NCBI RefSeq assembly: GCF_022808695.1
Contig: NZ_JAKZKW010000001.1
Location: 372,001-436,000 of the forward strand
Reading direction: 5' to 3'
DNA from: Fundidesulfovibrio soli
GTDB lineage: Bacteria > Desulfobacterota > Desulfovibrionia > Desulfovibrionales > Desulfovibrionaceae
Length of the DNA: 64,000 bases
In this document: positions 8,922-18,284 of the stretch, in pieces
Layout of the letters: every line of letters begins with the position of its first letter
How positions within the stretch are numbered: position 1 is the stretch's first letter
Made by a program: the position numbers and the translations under genes
The notes under the pieces: model-generated
What the model was told of the DNA's origin: nothing
The model's database searches: none
What the model saw: only the letters and a program-made list of their open reading frames with translations

Positions 8922-9662
8922 ATGAGAATCATTTTCTGTCTTCAAGTCCTCATCCTCTTCGCATTCCATCCGTTATGCGGGTATGCGAAGGAACAGATGG
9001 ATGTTTTCTATATTGACTACCCGCCGTACTATTACAGCGCCCAGGGGGAGCCGAAGGGCATCCTGCTGGAAAGGGCGATCAGGGCGATCAATTGTGCCAA
9101 GATCGACTTCACGCTGACCGAGCTGCCGTCGAACCGTGCGTTGGACGGGGTCAAGCTCGGACACAACGCGATGTCCATCGGCTGGTTCAAAACGCAGGAG
9201 CGGGAATCATTCGCCAAATTTTCCATTCCAATCTATCAAAACAAGCCACAGGCTGCGATATTCAAGAAAGAAAATGCACAAGCCTTTGCACCGTTCACAA
9301 GCCTGTCTGAGCTGATCGTGAAGTCGAAGCTGGTCCTTGGAGTCGTCGCAGGCCACTCCGAAGGCAAGATTGTCGACGACATCATCAGGATGAACCCGAC
9401 AAACGTCTTCCGTGTGAACGCCGAACAGATGAACATCATAGCGATGCTCGATGCCGGCAGGTTCGACTACATCCTCCTGCCCCCCGAAGAATTCGACAAC
9501 CTCGTCATCACACGCAGGCTCAACTCCGCCGACTACGTTCTGAAGTGCCTGGACGACATCCCCCCGGGGAACAAGCGGCACCTCATATTTTCCCGTGATG
9601 TGAGCGACGAGGTCATCGAGGCCATCAACCGCTGCATCGCAGACGACGACCCCTCCAATTGA
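8922..9662 (+). CDS. Periplasmic solute-binding protein, family 3-like
   Basis: The 246-aa product has a signal peptide (about residues 1-22, ending CGYA) and then the layout of an extracellular solute-binding protein family 3 domain: VFYIDYPPYYY, GILLERAIRAIN, and a distal VVAGHSEGKIVDDII...FDYILLPPEEF. The ligand class for such proteins is usually amino acids or other small polar molecules. No permease or ATPase is adjacent, so it may be an orphan sensor or receptor rather than transporter-linked. Stand-alone proteins of this type are common in Desulfovibrio-like genomes. It precedes the sigma-54 activator by about 350 bases, with no sign of co-transcription. Confidence 0.8.
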   Translation: MRIIFCLQVLILFAFHPLCGYAKEQMDVFYIDYPPYYYSAQGEPKGILLERAIRAINCAKIDFTLTELPSNRALDGVKLGHNAMSIGWFKTQERESFAKFSIPIYQNKPQAAIFKKENAQAFAPFTSLSELIVKSKLVLGVVAGHSEGKIVDDIIRMNPTNVFRVNAEQMNIIAMLDAGRFDYILLPPEEFDNLVITRRLNSADYVLKCLDDIPPGNKRHLIFSRDVSDEVIEAINRCIADDDPSN

Positions 9663-10013
9663 ATCACTCGCTGCTTTGCTGCCTTCCGGCCCGCATGCCC
9701 GGCCATGCAAATGCCCGGCGCAGCCCCCCTCACTCGCCTCGTTTCTGGTCAGCCTGACCGCGCCCACGCTCTCGCCGAACAGCAGTATCCCCGTGGCCCA
9801 ATGGAAAACGCCGTGGACACAGGCGCCCTCCTCCCGTCGCGCCCGGCCCCATTCGGCTCCCCGGCCGGGTTGTAGCCTTGTTGCATCGGGCGGCCCGCCT
9901 CCCGCGAGCTTTACTCATGGAGCGGCACTGCGTAGGGTGAAACTTATCCATCCGTACCGGCTTCCCTTGCGTGGAGTATTCCTTTCAGGCGACGAAACAG
10001 AGAGGGCGAGAGC
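9663..10013. other. Intergenic region upstream of the sigma-54 activator
   Basis: About 350 bases with scattered GC-rich partial repeats (variants of GCCCGGC near 9690-9720) but no gene or clear terminator. The immediate upstream bases of the activator supply a purine-rich GAGAGGGCGAGAGC ribosome site for its GTG start. Confidence 0.4.
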
Positions 10014-11777
10014 GTGTCCGATCCGCATGTCTGCGATCCTGCGTCGTTCCAGACGATCCTCGATGCCGCACCCATCGGGCTCATGGTCGTGGACGCACTC
10101 GGGCTGATCCGTTTCGCCAACGAACCGGTCGAGGCATTCCTCGAAACCCCCAAGGGAGGGCTGGCCGGCAAGAACCTCTCCCTTGTCCTGCCCAGCTCCC
10201 TGGCGACACAGGTCCTGGCCACGGGCAAGCCCGTCTACGGGCAGATGCTCGCGCTCGACAACGCGGTGCTCATGGCCAACCACGCGCCGCTCTACGACTC
10301 CGGGCAGCTTTCGGGAGTCATCAGCGTCTTCCAGGACACCACCATCCTGGAAAACGCCTCCTGCGAGCTCCACTACGTCAAGGACCACATCAAGGAACTC
10401 AGCGCCATCATCAACTCCTCCTACGACGGCATGTTCATCACGGACGGCGCGGGCAACGTGCTGCTGCTCAACGAAGCCTACCAGCGCATGACCGGCATCG
10501 AGGCCGAGGAGGTGCTCGGCAAGAACATGCAGCAGTTGGTGGAGGAGAAATACTACGACCAGTCCGTCACGCTGCTGGTCATGGAGACCGGCAGGGCCGC
10601 CACCATCAACCAGACCATCAAGGGCAAGCGCAGGCTGCTGGTCACGGGCAGTCCCGTGTTCGACGACTCGGGCAAGCTCGTGCGTGTGGTCACCAACGTG
10701 CGCGACATCACCGACCTGTTCAGCCTGCGCGACCAGCTGAACAAGACCAGGGAAAAAACCAAGCAGTACGAATCCGAGATATCCTACCTGCGCTCCCTGC
10801 AGATAGAAGCCAGCGACATCGTGTTCCGCAGCAGGGCCATGGCCCAGGCTCTGGTCACGGCGACCAAGGTGGCCTACGTGGACTCCACCGTGCTCATCAC
10901 CGGTGATTCCGGCACCGGCAAGGAACTGATCGCCAAGCTGATCCACAAGAAAGGCAAAGGGGCCACGCAGCCCTTCATCGCCATCAACTGCGCCGCCCTT
11001 CCGGAGCAGCTGCTGGAATCCGAGCTGTTCGGCTACGAGGGCGGGGCCTTCACCGGGGCGCGCAGGGAGGGAAAACCCGGCCTGTTCGAGCTGGCCAACA
11101 ACGGCACCCTCTTCCTGGACGAGGTGGGGGACATGCCCGTGCTGCTGCAGGCCAAGCTGCTGCGGGCCATCAACGACAAGCAGATCATGCGCCTGGGCAG
11201 CACCAAGCCCATCAACGTCAACGTGCGCATCATCGGCGCCACCCACCGCGACATCCAGAAGATGGTCGAGATGCGCGAGTTCCGGCGGGACCTTTACTAC
11301 CGGCTCATGGTGGTGCCCATCCACCTGCCGCTGTTGCGCGAGCGCCAGGAGGACATCCCCCTGCTGGCGATGCACTTCATGGACAAGTTCAACCGCCGCT
11401 TCGGCTACCGCAAGACCATCAGCCCGGGGGCGGTGGACGTGCTCGAACTCTACCCCTGGCCCGGCAACGTGCGCGAACTGGAGAGCATGATAGAGCGGTT
11501 GATGGTGACCACGGCCGACAACGAGATCACCGTGGAGCACCTGCCCAGCCATATCCGCCGTTCGGTCTACATTCCGAAGCGCGGCTCCAGGATGAGCGAG
11601 GCCGTGGCCGAAGTGGAGACCTACCTGCTGGAGAAGGCCTTCAACAAACACGGCAACTGGCAGAAGGCGGCGCTGGAACTGGGCATCGACAAGGCCACCG
11701 CCTACCGCAAGGCGGCCAAATACGGCCTGCTCAAGGATCGCGGCCTGTTCGGCCATACGGGCTTGTCGCAGAATTGA
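10014..11777 (+). CDS. Sigma-54-dependent transcriptional activator with two PAS domains
   Basis: The 587-aa protein starts with GTG behind a purine-rich ribosome site. PAS domain 1 (about residues 12-115) and PAS domain 2 (about 125-240, ending in a coiled coil) precede an AAA+ domain (about 265-500). The AAA+ part has Walker A GDSGTGKE near 297-304 and the sigma-54 contact loop GAFTGA at 344-349. A Fis-type helix-turn-helix closes the protein (NWQKAALELGIDKATAYRKA). There is no receiver domain, so it senses a ligand or redox state directly through PAS rather than being phosphorylated. It lies just upstream of the Liv-type operon, whose leader contains a -24/-12 promoter, so it is very probably that operon's regulator. 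Confidence 0.95.
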   Translation: MSDPHVCDPASFQTILDAAPIGLMVVDALGLIRFANEPVEAFLETPKGGLAGKNLSLVLPSSLATQVLATGKPVYGQMLALDNAVLMANHAPLYDSGQLSGVISVFQDTTILENASCELHYVKDHIKELSAIINSSYDGMFITDGAGNVLLLNEAYQRMTGIEAEEVLGKNMQQLVEEKYYDQSVTLLVMETGRAATINQTIKGKRRLLVTGSPVFDDSGKLVRVVTNVRDITDLFSLRDQLNKTREKTKQYESEISYLRSLQIEASDIVFRSRAMAQALVTATKVAYVDSTVLITGDSGTGKELIAKLIHKKGKGATQPFIAINCAALPEQLLESELFGYEGGAFTGARREGKPGLFELANNGTLFLDEVGDMPVLLQAKLLRAINDKQIMRLGSTKPINVNVRIIGATHRDIQKMVEMREFRRDLYYRLMVVPIHLPLLRERQEDIPLLAMHFMDKFNRRFGYRKTISPGAVDVLELYPWPGNVRELESMIERLMVTTADNEITVEHLPSHIRRSVYIPKRGSRMSEAVAEVETYLLEKAFNKHGNWQKAALELGIDKATAYRKAAKYGLLKDRGLFGHTGLSQN

Positions 11778-11782
11778 TTTTG

Positions 11783-11796
11783 TCGCATTTGTGCGA
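11783..11796. promoter_or_regulatory. Candidate upstream activator site (inverted repeat)
   Basis: TCGCA-TTTG-TGCGA is a perfect 5-bp inverted repeat about 120 bases upstream of the -24/-12 promoter, a normal distance for an enhancer-binding activator. A further TCGCA half-site lies near 11840. Binding by the adjacent activator is inference. Confidence 0.4.
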
Positions 11797-11912
11797 ATTA
11801 TAAATATTGAGAGCTGTTAGTTTGATTAGCCAAGTTTAATTTCGCAATTCCGCACCAAGCCTCCCCAAACTGCATCCCCCTCAACCCGCACCAATCCTCA
11901 TTTTTGCGTGTC

Positions 11913-11928
11913 CGGCACGCTTCTGGCT
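11913..11928 (+). promoter_or_regulatory. Sigma-54 (-24/-12) promoter of the Liv/ADH/AOR operon
   Basis: CGGCACGCTTCTGGCT keeps the diagnostic GG-N10-GC spacing (GG at 11914-11915, GC at 11926-11927) and matches TGGCACG-N4-TTGCW at 10 of 12 specified positions. Transcription should start near 11939, leaving a leader of about 290 bases before the binding-protein gene. Its position right behind a sigma-54 activator gene supports the call. Confidence 0.75.
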
Positions 11929-12231
11929 ATACACTGCCGCGCACCGTTCCATTGGATCATGTCTTTAATTTGCGGTGTGACGCGGGCGCACGCCGTACAA
12001 TCCGCACCGAATCCGCCCGCCACTTCTGATGCAGTTCCGCATCGGACGGATCATGCCACTATCCGCTGCTTCGGGATCATTCCCCGTACAGCCGACGCAA
12101 AGCACTTACAGAGCCGCATCACCGGACCGCCGTCCGGCGCGACACAGGAGGACCAAGCCAGCAAGACACATCCGGTTCCGTGCCGAATCGGACATCGAGT
12201 CGAGTCAAACACCCAACAGGAGGAATGACGG

Positions 12232-13482
12232 ATGGCATCCATCAGACGCATCGCTTCTCTTTGTTTGTCGCTGTTATTGACGAGTATGCTCACGTCCGCA
12301 TTGGCACAGGACAAAGTCATCAAGATCGGGGCGCTGTACCCGATGACGGGCAGGTCCGGCATCTACGGCATGGACTCCGTGGCCGCCGCCGAGATGGCCG
12401 CCGAGGAGATCAACTCCAAGGGCGGCGTGGCCGGGTACAAGATCCAGTTCATCAACACGGACAGCAAGGCCAAACCCGACTACTCCGTGACCGTGGCCAA
12501 GCGCTACATCTCCGACGACAAGGTCAACTTCCTTTTCGGCGTGGTCAGTTCCGCCGTGGGCCTGGCCCTCACCGAGGTCTCCAAGCAGGAGAAGAAGATC
12601 TTCATCGGCACCGACCACGCGGCCACCGAGCTGACGGTGCAGAACCTCCAGCCCTACTACTTCCGCGTCTCCAACAACACCTTCCAGTCCATGGCCGCCG
12701 GGGCGCTCTACCTCAAGGAGCTGGCCCAGACCAAGCCCTGGAAGACCATCGCCTACATCGGCCCCGACTACGCCTACGGCCACGCCCAGATCGAGGAGCT
12801 GAAGTTCAACCTGGACCGCTTCGGCGTGAAGTACCAGATGGTCGGCGAGTACTGGCCCAAACTGTTCGAATCCGACTACACCTCCTACATCACCTCCATC
12901 ATGCAGGCCAAGCCGGACATCCTGGTCAGCGGCTTCTGGGGCGGCGACACCGTGGCCTTCATCAAGCAGGCCGCGCCCTACGGCCTGTTCGAGAAGAGCC
13001 TCTATTTCCACCCCGACGCGGGCGGCAACTACGAGCTGCTGAGCGCCATGGGCGACAGCCTGCCCCTGGGCCTCGTGCTCTCCGCCAGGCACCACAACAA
13101 CTGGCCCGACACCGCCATGAACAAGGACTACGTGTCCAAGTTCCACAAGAAGACCGGCCGCTACCCCACCTACGCCGCCGAAGGCGCCTACGTGGGCGTG
13201 TACGCCATCGCCGAGGCGGTGAAGAAGGTCGGCAACCCCAATGACACCGATGCCCTGGTCAAGGCGCTGGAAGGCCTGAAGTTCCAGCAGCCCGAGGACC
13301 CCGAGGGCTTCACCTCCTACATCGACCCCGCCTCGCATCAGATCGTGCAGGTGCAGGCCATCGGCGTGACCGTGCCCAACACCGCCTTCCCGCCCGCCAC
13401 CCGCATGCTCGGGCAGTGGAAGGTCTACAAGGCAGATGAGCTGCTCCCGCCCAAGGAGTGGATCGAAAAGAACAAGAAGTAA
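12232..13482 (+). CDS. Branched-chain amino acid-type (LivK-like) ABC substrate-binding protein
   Basis: The 416-aa product has a signal peptide ending in ALA (about residue 25) and a type I periplasmic binding fold (Peripla_BP_6): IKIGALYPMTGRSGIYG at the start, RYISDDKVNFLFGVVSS, and AEGAYVGVYAIAEAVKK near the end. An AGGAGG ribosome site is well placed. Members of this family bind branched-chain amino acids, urea, amides or aromatic acids; the ligand here cannot be read from sequence. It is the first gene after the sigma-54 promoter and is separated from the permeases by a stable hairpin, the usual arrangement for higher binding-protein levels. Confidence 0.92.
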   Translation: MASIRRIASLCLSLLLTSMLTSALAQDKVIKIGALYPMTGRSGIYGMDSVAAAEMAAEEINSKGGVAGYKIQFINTDSKAKPDYSVTVAKRYISDDKVNFLFGVVSSAVGLALTEVSKQEKKIFIGTDHAATELTVQNLQPYYFRVSNNTFQSMAAGALYLKELAQTKPWKTIAYIGPDYAYGHAQIEELKFNLDRFGVKYQMVGEYWPKLFESDYTSYITSIMQAKPDILVSGFWGGDTVAFIKQAAPYGLFEKSLYFHPDAGGNYELLSAMGDSLPLGLVLSARHHNNWPDTAMNKDYVSKFHKKTGRYPTYAAEGAYVGVYAIAEAVKKVGNPNDTDALVKALEGLKFQQPEDPEGFTSYIDPASHQIVQVQAIGVTVPNTAFPPATRMLGQWKVYKADELLPPKEWIEKNKK

Positions 13483-13500
13483 CGCCTCGCGGCCTTTGAT

Positions 13501-13529
13501 CCGGGCGCGGGGAGCCCTCCCGCGCCCGG
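13501..13529 (+). promoter_or_regulatory. Intercistronic mRNA hairpin after the binding-protein gene
   Basis: A perfect 11-bp stem (CCGGGCGCGGG with its complement) and a 7-base loop lie between the binding-protein gene and livH. There is no T tract, so it probably protects the upstream mRNA segment or partially attenuates transcription, giving more binding protein than permease. Confidence 0.65.
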
Positions 13530-13556
13530 AATGCACCTGACAACCAGGAGCGGCTC

Positions 13557-14444
13557 ATGGACTTTTCATTCATCGTCGTACAGCTCATCAGCGGCCTGAC
13601 CATGGCGACGTTTCTCTTCCTCATCGCCAGCGGCCTGACGCTCATCTTCGGCGTGGGCAAGGTCTTCAACTTCGCCCACGGCTCGTTCTTCATGATCGGG
13701 GCCTACGTTGGCTACCAGTTCTCGTCTGTCTGGGGCCAGAGCTTCTGGCTCAGCCTGGTCTGCGGGGGCCTCTTCGCGGGGCTGCTGGGCATGGTGGCGG
13801 AATACTTCTTCCTTCGCAGGATCTACGGCCGCGCCGACGAGGGCGGGTTCCAGATCCTGCTGACGTATTCCTTCATCCTCATCCTCGACGACCTGGTGAA
13901 GCTGGTCTGGGGCACGGAATACAAGTCCCTGGCCAAACCGCCCGCCCTCTCCGGGGCCATCAACATGGGCGGCATCGTGGTGCCCACCTACAACGTGGCG
14001 GTCATCGCCATCGGCCTGGTCGTGGTTGTGGCTGCCTGGTGGCTGCTCAACAACACCAGGGGCGGACGCATCGCGCGCGCCTCCGCCCTGGACCGGGAGA
14101 TGCTCTCCGTGCTGGGCGTGAACGTGCCCATGACCATGACCCTGGTGTTCGGCATAGCCACGGCCCTCTCCGGCATGACCGGCGTGCTGGCCGCGCCCCT
14201 GCGCTCCGTGACGCCGGGCGCAGGCATCGAGGTCATCATCGATTCGCTCATCGTGGTGGTGCTGGGCGGCCTGGGCAACTTCTGGGGGGCGTGGCTGGCC
14301 GCGCTGCTCATCGGTGAGGTCAACTCCTTCGCCATCGTCCTGGTGCCCAAGTGGGCCACGCTGTTCAGCTATCTGGTCATGGCGCTGACGCTGATCTTCA
14401 AGCCGGAAGGCCTGTTCGCGCCGCGCAGGGTCAGGAGGGTCTAG
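13557..14444 (+). CDS. Branched-chain amino acid-type ABC permease (LivH-like)
   Basis: The 295-aa inner-membrane permease has about eight transmembrane segments and the LivH-family pattern GLTLIFGVGKVFNFAHGSFFMIGAY near the start and GGLGNFWGAWLAALLIG near the end. The conserved cytoplasmic stretch ARASALDREMLSVLGVN is the loop that contacts the ATPase. An AGGAG ribosome site precedes the ATG. It pairs with the LivM-like permease whose gene begins two bases after this one stops. Confidence 0.92.
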   Translation: MDFSFIVVQLISGLTMATFLFLIASGLTLIFGVGKVFNFAHGSFFMIGAYVGYQFSSVWGQSFWLSLVCGGLFAGLLGMVAEYFFLRRIYGRADEGGFQILLTYSFILILDDLVKLVWGTEYKSLAKPPALSGAINMGGIVVPTYNVAVIAIGLVVVVAAWWLLNNTRGGRIARASALDREMLSVLGVNVPMTMTLVFGIATALSGMTGVLAAPLRSVTPGAGIEVIIDSLIVVVLGGLGNFWGAWLAALLIGEVNSFAIVLVPKWATLFSYLVMALTLIFKPEGLFAPRRVRRV

Positions 14445-14445
14445 G

Positions 14446-15423
14446 ATGCCAAGCAAGCCGCAAACCGCCAACACCTGGTACCTGCTGATCTTCCTTGTGG
14501 TGTTCAGCTTGGTCCCGGTGCTCAAGACCACCAACTACCAGATGCTCCTTGCCGCGCACGTGCTCGTGTGGGGCCTGTTCGCGGTGTCCTTCAACATGCT
14601 CTTCGGGGTGACGGGCATGCTCTCCTTCGGGCAGGCCCTCTACTACGGCATGGGAGCCTACGGCGCGGGACTGAGCGTGAAGTACCTCGGCCAGGCCTGG
14701 TTCTTCCCGGGCATGGCCATCGGCATCGTCCTGGCCGCCGTGACCGCCTGGCTGCTCGGACACCTGATCATCAGGGTCAGCGGCGTGTTCTTCACCATGC
14801 TGACCCTGGCCTTCGGCCAACTGGGCTGGCAGGTGGTGTTCAAGTGGTACTCCTTCACCGGGGGCGACGACGGCGTACAGAACATCATCCCGCCCGGCAT
14901 ATTCTCCAACAAGGTGGTCTACTACTACCTGGTGCTGGCCCTGGTGGGCGCTTCCATCTGGTTCCTGGGCAGGCTCTCGGCCTCGCCCATGGGGCTCATC
15001 CTGCGCTGCGTGCGCCAGAACCCGGAGCGCGTGCGCTTCCTGGGCAGGCGCGTGCGCCGCAACCAGCAGCGCATCTACATGATCTCCTCCCTGTTCACGG
15101 CCCTGGCCGGCGGGCTCATGAGCGGCGTGGACTACTCCATCCACACGGACATGTTCTACTGGACCACCTCCGGCCACGTGATCCTCATGTCCATCCTGGG
15201 CGGCATCGGCCAGTTCTTCGGCCCCCTGGTGGGCGCGGCGGTCATCGTGACCATCGAGGACGTGGTGGGCGCCTTCACGGAGTACTGGTCGCTGATCATC
15301 GGCACGGTCATGCTGGTCATGGTGCTCGGGCTACCGCGCGGCCTGATGGGCGAGATCAGCCAGCTCTGGACGCGCCTGCCCGGCAGGCAGCCCACCCTGA
15401 CAACCCGGGAGGAGGGCAACTGA
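14446..15423 (+). CDS. Branched-chain amino acid-type ABC permease (LivM-like)
   Basis: The 325-aa second permease shows LivM signatures: VWGLFAVSFNMLFGVTGMLSFGQALYYGMGAY, GVFFTMLTLAFGQLGW and GHVILMSILGGIGQFFGPLVGA. About eight to ten transmembrane segments are predicted. The ribosome site (CAGGAGG) is inside the end of livH, so the two permeases are coupled. It forms the heterodimeric channel with the LivH-like protein. Confidence 0.92.
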   Translation: MPSKPQTANTWYLLIFLVVFSLVPVLKTTNYQMLLAAHVLVWGLFAVSFNMLFGVTGMLSFGQALYYGMGAYGAGLSVKYLGQAWFFPGMAIGIVLAAVTAWLLGHLIIRVSGVFFTMLTLAFGQLGWQVVFKWYSFTGGDDGVQNIIPPGIFSNKVVYYYLVLALVGASIWFLGRLSASPMGLILRCVRQNPERVRFLGRRVRRNQQRIYMISSLFTALAGGLMSGVDYSIHTDMFYWTTSGHVILMSILGGIGQFFGPLVGAAVIVTIEDVVGAFTEYWSLIIGTVMLVMVLGLPRGLMGEISQLWTRLPGRQPTLTTREEGN

Positions 15424-15424
15424 G

Positions 15425-16189
15425 ATGGAAGCCACAGCCCCGATCCTCGAACTGGTGGGCCTCTCAAAGGCCTTCGGCGGCCTCAAGGTCACCGACGACG
15501 TGAGCTTCAAGGTCATGCCGGGCGAGATATCCGTGGTCATCGGCCCCAACGGCGCAGGCAAGACCACCCTGTTCAACCAGATCACCGGGCATCTCCGCCC
15601 GGACAGCGGCCGCATCCTCTTCCAGGGGCGGGACTTGGTGGGCAGGACCACCCAGCAGATCGTGGCCCTAGGGGTCGGCCGGGCCTTCCAGGTGGCCTCG
15701 CTGTTCCTGGGCGAGACCGTGCTGGACAACATCCGCGTGGCCTGCCTCTCCAAGCTGGACCAGACGCGCAGGCCCCTGCGCCCCGTCTCTGAGTTCAAGC
15801 GCGCCACCAAGCGGGCCATGGAGATCCTCGACAGCCTGGGCCTGGCCCGTTACGCCGCCCGGCAGGCTCACGAACTGGCCCACGGCGACCAGAAGCTCCT
15901 GGACATCGGCATCGCCCTGGCCCTGGAGCCGGTGCTGCTGCTGCTCGACGAGCCCACCTCCGGCATGTCCCCCGAGGAGCGCCAGCTCACCCGCGAGCTG
16001 GTGCGCAAGCTCTGGAAGGACTTCAACCTCACCCTGATCTTCATCGAGCACGACATGGACACGGTCTTCGGCCTGGCCCAGAACGTGCGCGTCCTCCAGA
16101 GCGGGAGGCTGCTCGCCGAAGGCCCGCCCGAGGACATCCGCAAAAACCAGGACGTCATCACCGCCTACCTGGGCGAGGAGGTCGCATGA
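15425..16189 (+). CDS. ABC transporter ATPase (LivG-like)
   Basis: The 254-aa ATPase has Walker A GPNGAGKTT near residue 40, the LivG-specific insertion RAFQVASLF, a degenerate signature segment (ELAHGDQKLLDIGIALA, in place of LSGGQ) and Walker B LLLLDEPTSGMSP. HGDQK is the usual LivG form of the signature, not a defect. Its start lies one base after livM stops, and its stop overlaps the next ATPase by four bases (ATGA). Confidence 0.93.
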   Translation: MEATAPILELVGLSKAFGGLKVTDDVSFKVMPGEISVVIGPNGAGKTTLFNQITGHLRPDSGRILFQGRDLVGRTTQQIVALGVGRAFQVASLFLGETVLDNIRVACLSKLDQTRRPLRPVSEFKRATKRAMEILDSLGLARYAARQAHELAHGDQKLLDIGIALALEPVLLLLDEPTSGMSPEERQLTRELVRKLWKDFNLTLIFIEHDMDTVFGLAQNVRVLQSGRLLAEGPPEDIRKNQDVITAYLGEEVA

Positions 16190-16890
16190 ACCCCATTCTC
16201 TCGGCCGGCGGGCTCAACACCTTCTACGGGCGCAGCCACATCCTCTTCGACATGGGCCTCGAGGTCCGCAAGGGGGAGACCGTCTGCCTCGTGGGCCGCA
16301 ACGGCGCGGGCAAGACCACCACGTTCCGCTCGCTCATGAACCTCTCCCCGCCGAAGTCGGGGCGGGTGCAGTTCATGGGGCGCGAGTGCGCGGGCCTGCC
16401 CCCCTACAAGATGGCCAGGCTGGGCCTGGGCTTCGTCCCGGAGGACAGGCGCATCCTCGGGCCCTTCAGCGTGCGCGAGAACCTGGAGATGGGCGTCATC
16501 TCCGGTCGCACCGGGCGCTGGAACCTGGAGACCGTTCTGGAGTGCTTCCCCACCCTGCGCCGGATGCTCGACCGCATGGGCGGCTCGCTCTCCGGCGGCG
16601 AGCAGCAGATGCTCACCATCGGACGCGCCCTCATGGGCAACCCCGAGGTGCTCATCCTGGACGAGCCCACCGAGGGCCTCTCCCCGGTGATCGTGGGCGA
16701 GCTCAAGGAGCTTGTGCTGCGGCTCAAGCGCGAAGGCACGACCATCCTGCTTTCGGAGCAGAACATCCGCTTCGCCCTGGCCGTCTCCGACAGCGTGGCC
16801 GTCATGGACAAGGGCCGGGCCGTCTACACGGGCTCGGTGGATTCGTTCAGGAACGACGGCGAGATACAAAGCCGCTACCTCGCGGTCTGA
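16186..16890 (+). CDS. ABC transporter ATPase (LivF-like)
   Basis: The 234-aa ATPase carries Walker A GRNGAGKTT, the LivF signature LSGGEQQML, Walker B LILDEPTEGLSP and the H-loop replaced by the common LivF LLSEQN segment. The ATG overlaps the LivG stop (ATGA). With the LivG-like protein it forms the nucleotide-binding heterodimer. About 130 bases then separate it from the alcohol dehydrogenase gene, with no terminator visible, so read-through is likely. Confidence 0.93.
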   Translation: MNPILSAGGLNTFYGRSHILFDMGLEVRKGETVCLVGRNGAGKTTTFRSLMNLSPPKSGRVQFMGRECAGLPPYKMARLGLGFVPEDRRILGPFSVRENLEMGVISGRTGRWNLETVLECFPTLRRMLDRMGGSLSGGEQQMLTIGRALMGNPEVLILDEPTEGLSPVIVGELKELVLRLKREGTTILLSEQNIRFALAVSDSVAVMDKGRAVYTGSVDSFRNDGEIQSRYLAV

Positions 16891-17017
16891 GCGGAGGCCG
16901 CCCGCGGGGCGCGGCGCGAAGCCGCGTTTCTGAACGGACGGCCAGGCCTGAGCCGAAGACGGCACGCACCGCACAATGGCCCGCGCTGGCGGAGCCGAAC
17001 CAAGCAGGGGTACTGCC

Positions 17018-18175
17018 ATGGGAACCGTTACGACGTTTCAGACCACGCGGCGCATCGTCATGGGCGCCGGATCGATAGCCAAGCTGGGTGAGGAAGTCCG
17101 CAGGCTGGGCGGCAAGCGGGTGATGGTGGTGACGGACCCGGGCCTGGCCGGGACCGGCCTGGTGGACAAGGTGGAGAACCTGCTGAAGCAGGAGCGGATC
17201 GCCTTCGCGCGCTTCTCCGACGTGGAGGCCGACCCCTCCTACGAGACGGCGGTGCGGGCCAGCGAAAAGGTCAAGGAGTTCAAGGCCAACGTCATCCTGG
17301 GCCTGGGCGGCGGCTCCGCGCAGGACGTGGCCAAGGTCGCCTCCATCCTGGCCACCAACCCCGGGGACGTCTCCTCCATGTTCGGCATCGACCTCGTCCC
17401 CAAGCCCGGGCTCAAGCTCATCCTGATCCCGACCACGGCGGGCACGGGCAGCGAGGTCACGCCCATAGCCATCCTCTCCGACCACCACGAGAAGCTCAAG
17501 AAGGGCATCGTGAGCCCGCACCTGTTCCCCAGCGTGGCCCTGCTCGACCCGGAGCTGACCCTGGGCCTGCCGCCGCACATCACCGTGGCCACGGGCATGG
17601 ACGCCCTGATCCACGCCGTGGAGGCCTACACTTCCAAGAACGCCACACCCATGACCGACATGCTGGCGCTGCAGGCCATCACACTGGTCCACGGCAGCAT
17701 CAGGACCGCCTTCGCAAACGGCGGCGACATCGAGGCCCGCGCCAAGATGATGGAGGGCAGCATGCTGGCGGGCATGGCCTTCGCCAACGCGGGGGTCACG
17801 GCGGTGCACGCCTTCGCCTACCCCATCGGGGCCGAGTACCACATCCCCCACGGCGTGGCCAACAGCATCATGCTCGTGCCCGTCATGGAGTTCAACCTGC
17901 TGGGCAACATCCCCAAGTTCGCGCACCTGGCCGAGGTGCTGGGCGAGAACGTGTCGGGCCTTTCCGCCAGGGAGGCCGCGCTCAAGGCGGTGGAGTGCCT
18001 GCGCCAGCTCTCAAAGGATTTGCAGGTGCCCGCCAAACTCTCCTCCTTCGGGGTCAAGGACGCGGACATCCCCGGCCTGGCCAAGGGCGTGATGAAGGTC
18101 ACCCGCCTGCTGGCCAACAACCCGCGCCTGCTGCGCGTGGAGGACGCCGAAAGCATCTACCGCTGCGTACTCTGA
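17018..18175 (+). CDS. Iron-containing alcohol dehydrogenase
   Basis: The ATG at 17018 with AGGGG upstream gives a 385-aa protein of the usual length; an upstream ATG at 16976 would add 14 unlikely residues. It is a group III (Fe-ADH) enzyme: FGAGSIAKLG-type start, GLGGGSAQDVAK for NAD binding, TTAGTGSEVTP, and the metal-ligand region GMDALIHAVEAY plus FAYPIGAEYHIPHGVAN. It interconverts an alcohol and its aldehyde with NAD(H). The gene directly before AOR suggests a two-step alcohol to aldehyde to acid oxidation. The substrate is unknown; family members act on ethanol, butanol, 1,3-propanediol, lactaldehyde and others. Confidence 0.93.
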   Translation: MGTVTTFQTTRRIVMGAGSIAKLGEEVRRLGGKRVMVVTDPGLAGTGLVDKVENLLKQERIAFARFSDVEADPSYETAVRASEKVKEFKANVILGLGGGSAQDVAKVASILATNPGDVSSMFGIDLVPKPGLKLILIPTTAGTGSEVTPIAILSDHHEKLKKGIVSPHLFPSVALLDPELTLGLPPHITVATGMDALIHAVEAYTSKNATPMTDMLALQAITLVHGSIRTAFANGGDIEARAKMMEGSMLAGMAFANAGVTAVHAFAYPIGAEYHIPHGVANSIMLVPVMEFNLLGNIPKFAHLAEVLGENVSGLSAREAALKAVECLRQLSKDLQVPAKLSSFGVKDADIPGLAKGVMKVTRLLANNPRLLRVEDAESIYRCVL

Positions 18176-18284
18176 GCACTGACCCATTGGCGTTTTGACG
18201 GCTTGACCCGGCGCATTCTTGCCGCGAGGCAAAGGGCGCGCCACTCCCCCAACCGGCCCAATCCGGCGTCCAGAAGGAAAGCCC

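Noticed and set aside
8334-8969. A 211-residue frame on the minus strand in the 8.3-8.9 kb gap
   Set aside because: It overlaps the start of the solute-binding protein, has no ribosome site and no protein-like pattern.
9915-11756. A 613-residue open frame on the minus strand
   Set aside because: Entirely antisense to the sigma-54 activator, whose domains are clear; the antisense product is a repetitive Gly/Val/His/Asp sequence.
18188-18204. Possible second -24/-12 promoter before AOR
   Set aside because: GG-N10-GC spacing is present (18189 and 18201), but the -24 and -12 boxes match poorly (TGGCGTT and CGGCT), so it is likely chance.
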